Origin: a virus
Direction: 5' to 3' (one strand)
Virus record (IMG/VR): IMGVR_UViG_3300032087_004854
Coordinates: 1-30,736 of that record
DNA length: 30,736 nucleotides
The notes below the pieces were generated by a model. The model saw only the letters and a list, made by a program, of their open reading frames with translations. It was not told the origin of the DNA and did no database searches. This document shows positions 7,299-12,981 of the stretch, one piece after another; within the stretch, counting starts at the first letter, position 1, and each line of letters opens with the position of its first letter. Both the position numbers and the translations under genes were made by a program.

Positions 7299-7646
7299 TT
7301 AGAATTTAAAAGATGCACCTACTGTGAGGTTATCTTGATCGAAATCTTCATTAGTTTCGACTGTTACATATGCTTCAGCATTCTCTAAGAATGGATATCT
7401 CATAGACCATTCTAGATCCAACTTTTCGTCAGATAGATTTTGCATATCTAGTTCTGTTTCGACACCCCAGTTAATTCCCCAAAGGTTATAACCTACATAT
7501 GGAGTAGCAGTAATTGCTTCTGCTTCTGTGTCGAAGTTGTATTCAGCTTCTAGCGTTGCGCCTGCTGAGAATCCACCGCCGAGTTCGGCGGCGTTGATAG
7601 TTGTTGCTGTCAATAGAGCAGCAGTTGTTAGTGCAATGAATTTCAA
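7299..7646 (-). CDS. Small secreted outer-membrane beta-barrel-like protein
   Basis: The protein has 115 residues. It begins with a clear Sec signal peptide (MKFIALTTAALLTATTINAA, cleavage expected near residue 20). The mature part alternates hydrophobic and polar residues in about eight short strands with acidic turns, and ends in Phe (GASFKF), the C-terminal aromatic recognised by the outer-membrane assembly machinery. At about 95 mature residues it could make at most a small barrel. The start is TTG at 7646, supported by AAGGA eight bases upstream; no nearby ATG exists. It could modify the host outer membrane, for example in superinfection exclusion or lysis; this is inference. Confidence 0.65.
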   Translation of the reverse strand: MKFIALTTAALLTATTINAAELGGGFSAGATLEAEYNFDTEAEAITATPYVGYNLWGINWGVETELDMQNLSDEKLDLEWSMRYPFLENAEAYVTVETNEDFDQDNLTVGASFKF

Positions 7647-7658
7647 TATATCGTTCCT

Positions 7659-7889
7659 TTATTTACGATGCCAGATTTCGTATAGAACCCAAACTGCGAT
7701 CAAACCAACTAGGCCTTGAGAACCAAGAGCAGCAATAATACCGCTTACGTTATCAATAACACTAGAAACGGGTAGGAAAGGAATGTTGCCTAGACCTAAT
7801 ACTTCTAAGACAATCATCAATGCTGCAAGACTAATACCGACTTCAGCAAGAGATCCTGCCCATGTTTTTACTTTGTTTAGAATTTCCAT
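7659..7889 (-). CDS. Small two-helix membrane protein, holin candidate
   Basis: This 76-residue protein has two hydrophobic segments (about residues 15-35 and 45-70) joined by a short loop with prolines (GNIPFLP), a Lys-containing N terminus and a basic C terminus (WHRK). This topology is typical of class II holins, but also of many small phage membrane proteins. AGGAGAA lies upstream of the ATG. The gene follows the tmRNA and precedes the outer-membrane-like protein. Its closest potential partner, the secreted endolysin, lies about 1.6 kb away in another transcription unit, so the holin role is unproven. Confidence 0.55.
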   Translation of the reverse strand: MEILNKVKTWAGSLAEVGISLAALMIVLEVLGLGNIPFLPVSSVIDNVSGIIAALGSQGLVGLIAVWVLYEIWHRK

Positions 7890-7914
7890 TTAGAATTCTC
7901 CTTTGTTGAATAGT

Positions 7915-8046
7915 GTCACTTTTCTGTTGCTAGGTAAGTGACCAACCCCCTGTGTTATGCTGCTAAAGCGTAACCAGATGGTGCAAAGTTATCGTTTGCA
8001 TTTGTGTTTCGTAGACTCAAATACCAGTCGATCCTATTTCAGCCCC
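7915..8046 (-). ncRNA. ssrA: tmRNA coding piece
   Basis: It starts with the acceptor-stem strand GGGGCTG at 8046 and contains the resume codon and tag frame. After the tag stop it ends in a hairpin with perfect 7-bp arms GTCACTT (7942-7936) and AAGTGAC (7921-7915). The hairpin probably protects or defines the 3' end. The next gene's Shine-Dalgarno sequence begins about ten bases further on. Confidence 0.8.
7955..7999 (-). other. tmRNA proteolysis-tag reading frame
   Basis: Fourteen codons starting with GCA (resume Ala) encode ANDNFAPSGYALAA, followed by TAA. The AND/ANDN start and the ALAA end match the general form of alphaproteobacterial tags; the hydrophobic-Ala-Ala end is the ClpXP degron. 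The middle APSGY is the part most likely to differ from the host tag. Confidence 0.92.
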
Positions 8047-8124
8047 ATCATAAACACACGACTTGTGACTTTCGGTCCTTGTCCTATGCACAGGAAAGCA
8101 GGTGCATCTACTCTCATGTGTTTA

Positions 8125-8178
8125 TGGTGGAGCTGCGCGGTACTGCCCCGCGGTCCTGAATACTCTCTAACATCTACT
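8125..8178 (-). ncRNA. ssrA: tmRNA acceptor piece
   Basis: This is the piece with the encoded CCA end at 8127-8125, discriminator A at 8128 and T arm at 8152-8136. The T loop reads GGCAGTA instead of the tRNA-like TTCGANN, which I associate with alphaproteobacterial two-piece tmRNAs. A GTAGA at 8177-8173 can pair with TCTAC at 8015-8011 in the coding piece, as expected for the long helix that holds the two pieces together. The 5' end is placed by this pairing and by the late-type promoter just upstream. Confidence 0.8.
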
Positions 8179-8184
8179 GTCGTT

Positions 8185-8192
8185 TATTTATT
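8185..8192 (-). promoter_or_regulatory. Possible late-type promoter for tmRNA unit
   Basis: The minus strand reads AATAAATA here, one base from the T4 late consensus TATAAATA. A start site 5-7 bases downstream would fall at about 8178-8180, directly at the expected 5' end of the tmRNA acceptor piece. AT-rich matches occur by chance, so position is the main support. Confidence 0.4.
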
Positions 8193-8238
8193 AATTCTAC
8201 CACATCTGGGAGAAAATGTAAACCCTAAATATAAGCTA

Positions 8239-8256
8239 AGTGATATTTTTATCACT
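8239..8256. repeat. Inverted repeat between divergent units
   Basis: AGTGATA and TATCACT form perfect 7-bp arms around TTTT (plus strand). It lies between the plus-strand late promoter and the tmRNA gene. It may be an operator or an mRNA/terminator hairpin; the T-run is in the loop rather than after the stem, so a terminator is less likely. Confidence 0.5.
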
Positions 8257-8276
8257 AAAGTTTAATGTGATTTTTT

Positions 8277-8284
8277 TATAAATA
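8277..8284 (+). promoter_or_regulatory. T4-type late promoter
   Basis: This is an exact TATAAATA, the T4 late promoter element read by RNA polymerase with the gp55-type late sigma factor. It lies 53 bases upstream of the ATG at 8337, in the only region where transcription turns to the plus strand. Confidence 0.75.
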
Positions 8285-8336
8285 GCTACAAGAGCGGCAA
8301 ATACATTGATCATGAGAGAACTAAAACGAGGACAAC

Positions 8337-8813
8337 ATGGTCGATCCAATTACGGCTGTCGGTTTGGCTACGACTGCATTTAACGGCATTAAGCAAGCCA
8401 TATCGATGGGTAAAGATATCCAGTCAATGGGTACACAATTAGGTCAATGGTCTAAGGCCATTTCTGATTTAAACTATTCGCATGAAAAAGCACAAAAACC
8501 ACCTTGGTGGAAAAAACTTGGTGGAGGCGTAGAAGCTAATGCCATGGAAGTGTGGATGCAAAAGAAAAAAGCTGATGAAATGAGAGAAGAATTAAGATCT
8601 CATATCAGTCTTTTTTATGGTCCATCTGCATGGGATGAAATAGTAAAAATTGAAGCACAAATGCGTAAAGAACAAAAAGAAGCAATTTACGCTAAAGAAG
8701 AAATGAAACAAAAAATAATGGAATGGGTAGTTGGTATTATTGCTACTCTAGTAGGAGGTGCAGTAGTTATATTTGTAATATGGTTAATAGGAAAAGGTCA
8801 AGGTCGTTGGTAA
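8337..8813 (+). CDS. Unrecognised late protein with C-terminal membrane anchor
   Basis: The protein has 158 residues. It opens MVDPITAVGLATTAFNGIKQ and has a helical, charged middle rich in Lys/Glu (residues 65-125, coiled-coil-like). A strong hydrophobic helix, roughly residues 129-151 (VVGIIATLVGGAVVIFVIWLIG), is followed by a basic tail. A PPWWKKLGGG turn separates two helical parts. GAGG lies upstream of the ATG. I do not recognise a family with a known function. The late promoter suggests a virion, assembly or lysis role. Confidence 0.75.
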   Translation: MVDPITAVGLATTAFNGIKQAISMGKDIQSMGTQLGQWSKAISDLNYSHEKAQKPPWWKKLGGGVEANAMEVWMQKKKADEMREELRSHISLFYGPSAWDEIVKIEAQMRKEQKEAIYAKEEMKQKIMEWVVGIIATLVGGAVVIFVIWLIGKGQGRW

Positions 8814-9026
8814 ATGTTAGCACATGTCTTTGTTCTTGTACTTATGATAGATGGTAAAATAGTAAGCCAAGACATGCACTTTTGGTCAATCGAAAGATGT
8901 AATTATTTTGCTGGGCAAATGGTGAAAAGATATGGTCGAGGTAAAATACCTGACGAACAATCACCATTTGCCTATTGCAAACCTAAATTAGTAGACACCA
9001 GCAAAATAAAACCAGAAGTTTATTAA
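8814..9026 (+). CDS. Small unrecognised late protein
   Basis: This 70-residue protein starts immediately after the stop of the previous gene (TAAATG), so it is probably translationally coupled. The first 12 residues are hydrophobic (MLAHVFVLVLMI). The remainder is soluble and has two Cys (in RCNYF and YCKPK) that could form a disulfide if exported. No family is recognised. Its last codons and stop lie in the first copy of a 20-bp tandem repeat. Confidence 0.65.
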   Translation: MLAHVFVLVLMIDGKIVSQDMHFWSIERCNYFAGQMVKRYGRGKIPDEQSPFAYCKPKLVDTSKIKPEVY

Positions 9027-9052
9027 TCATTTCAGAAGTTTATTAATCATTT
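9013..9052. repeat. 20-bp perfect tandem duplication at convergent gene ends
   Basis: CAGAAGTTTATTAATCATTT occurs twice in a row (9013-9032 and 9033-9052). The first copy contains the stop of the plus-strand gene ending at 9026. The second contains the stop of the minus-strand gene ending at 9043. The duplication separates the two convergent genes. Confidence 0.95.
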
Positions 9053-9441
9053 AAATCATGATTATGAATTGCCATAATCGCATAATGAATTACTTTCTGT
9101 AAATCTTTACGGCCTTGTTCACGATCACCTTTCTTTCCATAGCGCTGAGCATACTTCAAGATATTTCCAATACAGAAACCTTCGGCATGGCCACTATCGA
9201 AAATAAATTCTGTAGCTTGAAATTTATTTTTAGCATAGTGCTGATTATATGTTGAATCGATATAATCTTGCATTTCATCTAAAAGGCCTTTTTCATTGAA
9301 CTTATATTCAATAGTAGAAGGCCAACCAAATGTATAATCTTCAGTTTCTTTAGGATTAAATCCCAAAGTCATATTACTCATATTGCTTGTATCAATTGTG
9401 ATGAATCCATCATCTTCAAGATCTTTTTTCTTCTGAGCCAT
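9043..9441 (-). CDS. DUF3310-type phage protein
   Basis: The protein has 132 residues. The C-terminal part, with GFCIGNILKYAQRYGKKGD followed by GRKDLQKVIHYAI, matches the DUF3310 pattern (FxxGNxxKYxxRxGxKxxxxxDLxKaxxY), widespread in phages and sometimes labelled nucleotide kinase. The biochemical role is not established. The N-terminal 80 residues are acidic and not recognised. The ATG overlaps the endolysin stop as TAATG. This is the last gene of its operon. Confidence 0.75.
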   Translation of the reverse strand: MAQKKKDLEDDGFITIDTSNMSNMTLGFNPKETEDYTFGWPSTIEYKFNEKGLLDEMQDYIDSTYNQHYAKNKFQATEFIFDSGHAEGFCIGNILKYAQRYGKKGDREQGRKDLQKVIHYAIMAIHNHDLND

Positions 9442-9941
9442 TATTTTCTCCTATAAAAAATATGAGAACCAATTCTTGTCACACGATCAAGAGTAGGCGC
9501 CCAATAAGGTTTTACATATGTAGCATGATAGTGTGTTGAACCTTCAGTAATTCCACGATATGCTCCATGAACATAGAAATCACGAGCAAACTTACGTGAA
9601 CGCTCCCATGCTTCTGAATTGTTTGGTGTGTCAGCTTTACCGTCACAATACCAACTAAATTGACAAGTGCGCTTTCCTACAACATATCCATCATGTACTA
9701 CATCACAAATTGTATCAGGATAATATCTACTTTCAACTCTATTTTGAACCACGTCTGAAACCGCCATAGCATCAGCCATACTTACAGCTCGTGTTTCAAA
9801 ATAGATATTCAAAGCAAGACACTCAAGTTCTTTAGCTTCAAACTTTTCTTGTTCTAGTTTTTGAGCATATGCTGGAAAAGCATAAATGCTACCAATAACC
9901 ATACTGCCTGTTAATAATCCAGATAAGATTGACTTCCACAT
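9441..9941 (-). CDS. SleB-type cell wall hydrolase (secreted endolysin)
   Basis: This 166-residue protein has a Sec-type signal peptide (about residues 1-26, ending PAYA) and then a SleB/Hydrolase_2 domain: LALNIYFETR (Glu49 the likely catalytic acid), a middle CQFSWYCDGK motif and a final GSTHYHA with a THYHA...P.W pattern. This family cleaves peptidoglycan between MurNAc and GlcNAc. The ATG at 9941 is chosen over an ATG at 9989 because it follows GAGGC, starts the signal peptide and overlaps the 39-codon gene as TAATG. The signal peptide suggests export by Sec rather than release through a holin pore. Confidence 0.85.
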   Translation of the reverse strand: MWKSILSGLLTGSMVIGSIYAFPAYAQKLEQEKFEAKELECLALNIYFETRAVSMADAMAVSDVVQNRVESRYYPDTICDVVHDGYVVGKRTCQFSWYCDGKADTPNNSEAWERSRKFARDFYVHGAYRGITEGSTHYHATYVKPYWAPTLDRVTRIGSHIFYRRK

Positions 9942-10060
9942 TATTTTTGCCTCATATAATATTGGTGTATCAACGTTTCGCCTGCACATATGCGTTGATA
10001 CAATTCACGTAGACTAATTTGGTGGTACTTTGCCACTTCTTTATATAATTGATCTACCAT
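9941..10060 (-). CDS. 39-residue small protein
   Basis: The frame ATG 10060 to TAA 9941 encodes 39 residues: it opens MVDQLYKEVAKYHQIS, has a middle LRELYQRICAG and ends in MRQK. It is predicted to be helical and charged. Its ATG overlaps the TAG of the upstream gene (ATGGTAG) and its stop overlaps the endolysin ATG (TAATG), which fits the overlap chain of this operon and is the main evidence for it. AAAAGA is a weak Shine-Dalgarno match. Function is unknown; being directly before the endolysin, a lysis-timing role is conceivable. Confidence 0.65.
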   Translation of the reverse strand: MVDQLYKEVAKYHQISLRELYQRICAGETLIHQYYMRQK

Positions 10061-10284
10061 TCTTTTCGGTCTTCTTCGTTATCCCAACCATAGCGATATG
10101 CTTCGATCTCACCTACAGTCATGTTGTCTTTTTCAACTCGCTCACCTTTATGAGTGCCATATGGCCAGTAGTGAGGGTCGAAAGAACGGTGATAATAGCG
10201 GTCAGCAGAACCCCTATCTTGAGGACTGCCATGTAAAGGAATACCATCAGTTACGATGATGTCAAAATCTGGATACTTTGTCAT
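10054..10284 (-). CDS. Unrecognised small phage protein
   Basis: This 76-residue, soluble protein is rich in aromatic and charged residues, with SPQDRGSADRYYHR, PHYWPYG and a C-terminal EAYRYGWDNEEDRKEW. The composition suggests a compact protein without membrane segments. The ATG at 10284 forms TAATG with the upstream stop; an earlier frame start at 10323 would overlap the upstream gene deeply. I have no functional assignment. Confidence 0.7.
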   Translation of the reverse strand: MTKYPDFDIIVTDGIPLHGSPQDRGSADRYYHRSFDPHYWPYGTHKGERVEKDNMTVGEIEAYRYGWDNEEDRKEW

Positions 10285-10502
10285 TAGTAAGTCTCCAATC
10301 CTGTGAAACCTTCTTGTGTCCAACCACGAGCTTCAGCGTGACCAAGAACAATATCTTGATAATTTGAAGCAGGCCACCAACCCTCTTTAAGGGCCCATTG
10401 TTTCATATCAAGTTGAACCATTATCGATTGTTCACCTTGAGCTGTATCAGCATTGATACGTCTAATTTCATCTCCAACAAAAGCGATTTCTGCTATAGAC
10501 AT
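10284..10502 (-). CDS. Unrecognised small phage protein
   Basis: The 72-residue protein MSIAEIAFVGDEIRR... has a Trp-rich centre (QWALKEGWWPASNY) and ends GWTQEGFTGLETY. No motif is recognised. It is bounded on both sides by TAATG overlaps (10502 and 10284), so its existence as a gene is well supported by operon structure. Confidence 0.7.
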   Translation of the reverse strand: MSIAEIAFVGDEIRRINADTAQGEQSIMVQLDMKQWALKEGWWPASNYQDIVLGHAEARGWTQEGFTGLETY

Positions 10503-10813
10503 TATGCTACCTCCTTGAACCCAACCATACCAACTTCGTACTCAACACCATTTACTTCCATGCGGTCAAACATAGATGTGGAACGAAGACCTAAACCATC
10601 TTCACGCTCAACAAGAACGGTAACGTCATCGTTAGCATCTTCACCGATCTTCTTAGACCAGCTACCCATTAGATTGTTTGTCCAACGGAACGCATATTCC
10701 AAAACGTCAGTTACGTTGTGTCCATCTGAAAAGTTAACCTCAGCAACAGGTGTGAAACCTTCTACGGCGCCTGTGATTTCATTGTAAGTTATGTGCTTAA
10801 CGATGATTTTCAT
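10502..10813 (-). CDS. Unrecognised phage protein, first gene of operon
   Basis: This 103-residue protein is predicted to be mainly beta-strand, starting MKIIVKHITYNEITGAVEGF. The ATG at 10813 is preferred to the one at 10828, because the latter sits on the Shine-Dalgarno sequence (AAGGAG) that serves 10813. The gene lies behind a promoter cassette that is nearly repeated upstream of the gene at 25369. No family is recognised. Confidence 0.7.
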   Translation of the reverse strand: MKIIVKHITYNEITGAVEGFTPVAEVNFSDGHNVTDVLEYAFRWTNNLMGSWSKKIGEDANDDVTVLVEREDGLGLRSTSMFDRMEVNGVEYEVGMVGFKEVA

Positions 10814-10921
10814 AACATTCTCCTTCATTTGATATAACTATCCTACTATATTCTGAAGGCAATGTACATGCTTTTTTTAAAATTCTTTTTATTTAAAATC
10901 AATAACTTATGATTTTTTTTA
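10806..10921 (-). repeat. Promoter/leader cassette, copy A
   Basis: On the minus strand this segment shares three blocks with 25367-25465: an A-run plus ATAAGTTATTGATTTTAAAT, then CATGTACA, then GTAGGATAG..TATATCAAATG followed by AAGGAGAAT..TATG. The spacers between blocks differ. In each copy the first block abuts the end of the preceding gene and the last block is the ribosome binding site and start codon. Confidence 0.85.
10840..10868 (-). promoter_or_regulatory. Sigma70-like early promoter
   Basis: On the minus strand TGTACA (10868-10863) and TAGGAT (10845-10840) are separated by exactly 17 bases, with TATAGT overlapping the -10. It lies upstream of the operon 10813-9043. The same hexamers and spacing occur at 25424-25396. 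Confidence 0.65.
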
Positions 10922-11620
10922 TTTTTTAATGAATTTTCTTATGATTGGAAACACTTTTTCAATCTCTTTGGCACATTCAAGAGCAACTTCACGGTGTTCT
11001 TTTTGTGTACCATTTCCAGATCTTAGTTCGATGTAGTGCATCCATGAACGAATAGTACCATTCATATAAATTCGTGACATCATATTACCTTCAGGCAATA
11101 CAGCTCGAGCTTGTTCTTTAGCAATACCATTTTCAATTGCCCACTGATATACTTCTTTAGCTTGATTTATAACCCCGTGTTGTCTACGACCCCACTCAGT
11201 AATGAGATCTTGTTTTTTCAAATCTAATTGAATAGCAGGATCATTTTCGATTTCAATAGAATTTTGACGATTAGTATGGTCTTGAAGGCGAGCTTCACGT
11301 TTTACCATATCTAAATCTTTAGTTGGATCAGCATATCGTTGACTAAACTCTTGAAAGCTAAAACTTCTATGTCTTAAGATTTGTCTCGCGATGTCTCTTG
11401 TTGTTTCAATTTCGAGGCATGCTGAGACCATTTCGAATGGCGACCAGTGAGATTCTTTGGCAAGGTATGACAAGAGTCTCTCAGCTGTTTTCTTGTTGGA
11501 TTGGTTGGATGGATTGGAGACACGGGCGCAATACGCGATGAGATCTTGGGCATCATCAATTCCTATAAAAGCATCTTTTGCGGGTTGTGAATAACTAATT
11601 AGTCTTACATTAGGTTTCAA
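10919..11620 (-). CDS. thyX: Flavin-dependent thymidylate synthase ThyX
   Basis: The protein has 233 residues. The ThyX motif appears as RHRSFSFQEFSQRY (RHRxxSxxExSxRY, with Gln at the usual Asn), followed by ARAVLPEG and NGTIRSWMHYIELR. It makes dTMP from dUMP using FAD, NADPH and methylenetetrahydrofolate for phage DNA synthesis. The start is TTG at 11620, overlapping the helicase stop (TTGA), with GAGG ten bases upstream; no in-frame ATG is near. The phage also encodes a thymidylate-synthase-family gene at 22135-22830, which suggests that the other enzyme does a different reaction. Confidence 0.93.
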   Translation of the reverse strand: MKPNVRLISYSQPAKDAFIGIDDAQDLIAYCARVSNPSNQSNKKTAERLLSYLAKESHWSPFEMVSACLEIETTRDIARQILRHRSFSFQEFSQRYADPTKDLDMVKREARLQDHTNRQNSIEIENDPAIQLDLKKQDLITEWGRRQHGVINQAKEVYQWAIENGIAKEQARAVLPEGNMMSRIYMNGTIRSWMHYIELRSGNGTQKEHREVALECAKEIEKVFPIIRKFIKK

Positions 11621-12981
11621 AGTTTAAAATCCTCAAATTTCTTTCCAGCTGGAGTTTTATCAAATACTGGTGTATCATCGGTTAACGTTTGTTGGGAATC
11701 ATCCACATCAAAAAGGCGCATACGACTTCTATCGACACCAACAACAAATCTTTTATAATGAGTAGGATCGTTGTACCGATTCTTAAGCTGTTTGACCATA
11801 ATTTGACCTTGTCGTTCGAGCTCTTCTGTCGAGATGAGTGCAAACATGAGGTCTGCGGTAGCGGGTAATCCAAAAGATTCAGAGGTATCTTCAAGCCCAA
11901 CATCCGAGTTAGAATAACCACTGCGAGTCGTTTGCGTTGCAGAGAATATCGGTAGGTCGTATTCCACTGCAAGACCTCGTAATTCTTCAGCAATTGCTTT
12001 AATGTAGTTGTATGAATTGATAGCACCACCCATTCCTTTCATACGGCTAGATGCGCAGATATTAAGATAATCAATAAAAATAATATCAGGTACAAATTGT
12101 TTTTTAAGTTTTAGTTCATTTAATAGTGCTCTAAAATGACCAGCATGAGCAGAACCAGTTGGATATTCTTTTACAATAAGCTTACCAGTTGTTTTACGAG
12201 CAAGATCAGCAACTTTAGTCGTAAACATATCTTTTGATAGATTGTCAAGTTGATCGATTGGAACATTTAATAAGTTAGCATCGATACGTTCAGCAATCCT
12301 TTCTTCTGCCATTTCCATAGTAATATAAAGAACATTATGACCTTCAGTCAATGCGCTAGCCGCAACATGGCACATGAATAATGATTTACCAACACCTGTG
12401 CCAGCAAGAGCAATATTAAGAGTCTTGTTTGGTACACCGCCTTTGGTAATTTTGTTAAAATACTCAAGATCAAAAGGAATACGAGATTCTTCTGTATGAT
12501 AGAAATCATAACGTTGATTCACATCTTCAATATAATCGTGACCAACTGAAGCATCAAATGTCACAGCAAGAGCATCTTGTAAAAGAGATGGCAAACTATT
12601 TTTTGTAAGCGTAGAATGTTTACCATCAATAATAGTAATTGATTCCATTACAGCATTATAGATTGCTCGATCTTGACACCACTTTTCAGTATTATCAAGT
12701 AACCATTTATCATCTACTTTATCACCAACAAATAATGTTTCAGCAATTTCACATGCTGCAGTATAAGCATCACCACTTAAAGTTGAATTATTTAACTCAA
12801 CCATAAATGATTCTGCTGTAGGTAACTTATTATATTTTGCTACATATTTACCGGCTTCTTTAAAAAGAGTACGATAAGGTCCTTCGAAATATTCTGGTTT
12901 AATAAATGGCAAAACACGACGCATATAATCATCGTCTGTCAATAAATTTCTTAAAATAGTTTGTTCTATTTTGTTATTCAA
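11617..12981 (-). CDS. 41: Replicative DNA helicase, DnaB/gp41 type
   Basis: This 454-residue protein has an N-terminal helical domain (about 1-140) and a RecA-type ATPase: Walker A AGTGVGKS (193-200), then DIIFIDYLNI as Walker B and a downstream SATQTTRSG sensor region. It matches T4 gp41 in layout and length. It unwinds DNA at the fork as a hexameric ring. The start appears to be TTG at 12981, overlapping the cupin stop by 8 bases; the next in-frame Met is residue 20, which would truncate the first helix. It is coupled to ThyX downstream. No gp61-like primase is seen nearby; the PrimPol-like gene at 26653 may supply primers. Confidence 0.93.
   Translation of the reverse strand: MNNKIEQTILRNLLTDDDYMRRVLPFIKPEYFEGPYRTLFKEAGKYVAKYNKLPTAESFMVELNNSTLSGDAYTAACEIAETLFVGDKVDDKWLLDNTEKWCQDRAIYNAVMESITIIDGKHSTLTKNSLPSLLQDALAVTFDASVGHDYIEDVNQRYDFYHTEESRIPFDLEYFNKITKGGVPNKTLNIALAGTGVGKSLFMCHVAASALTEGHNVLYITMEMAEERIAERIDANLLNVPIDQLDNLSKDMFTTKVADLARKTTGKLIVKEYPTGSAHAGHFRALLNELKLKKQFVPDIIFIDYLNICASSRMKGMGGAINSYNYIKAIAEELRGLAVEYDLPIFSATQTTRSGYSNSDVGLEDTSESFGLPATADLMFALISTEELERQGQIMVKQLKNRYNDPTHYKRFVVGVDRSRMRLFDVDDSQQTLTDDTPVFDKTPAGKKFEDFKL

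Larger units (their letters stand above)
7915..8178 (-). ncRNA. ssrA: Two-piece (permuted) alphaproteobacterial-type tmRNA gene
   Basis: Read on the minus strand, the acceptor half comes first and ends in CAGCTCC-A-CCA (8135-8125). A spacer follows, then the coding half begins GGGGCTG (8046-8040). The two ends form a 7-bp acceptor stem with a G-U wobble at the third pair, the alanine identity element. The T arm (8152-8136) has stem CGCGG/CCGCG with a 7-base loop. The coding half resembles tmRNA 5' ends (GGGGCTGAAATAGGATCGAC) and encodes the tag ANDNFAPSGYALAA followed by TAA. The spacer starts and ends with the complementary 8-mers TAAACACA and TGTGTTTA, extending the acceptor stem before processing. 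tmRNA rescues stalled ribosomes and tags the peptide for proteolysis. The outer ends given here are estimates. Confidence 0.93.

Noticed and set aside
7255-7300. A TATAAT-like box after the barrel-like gene as promoter of the oxygenase operon
   Set aside because: ATATATATAAT is present near 7285 but no matching -35 at 16-18 bases is visible, and the terminator lies between it and the desaturase.
7957-8265. A 102-codon open frame on the plus strand
   Set aside because: It lies over the tmRNA on the opposite strand, has no convincing ribosome binding site, and its sequence is fully explained by the structured RNA.
8312-8383. A 23-codon plus-strand frame before the gene at 8337
   Set aside because: It has no clear ribosome binding site, and the GAGG in this leader fits the 8337 start; treated as chance.
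9027-9060. A terminator between the convergent genes
   Set aside because: No GC-rich hairpin is present; only the AT-rich 20-bp tandem repeat is seen.
11682-12029. A 115-codon frame on the minus strand
   Set aside because: It lies inside the gp41 helicase gene in a different frame; no motif or start signal supports it.
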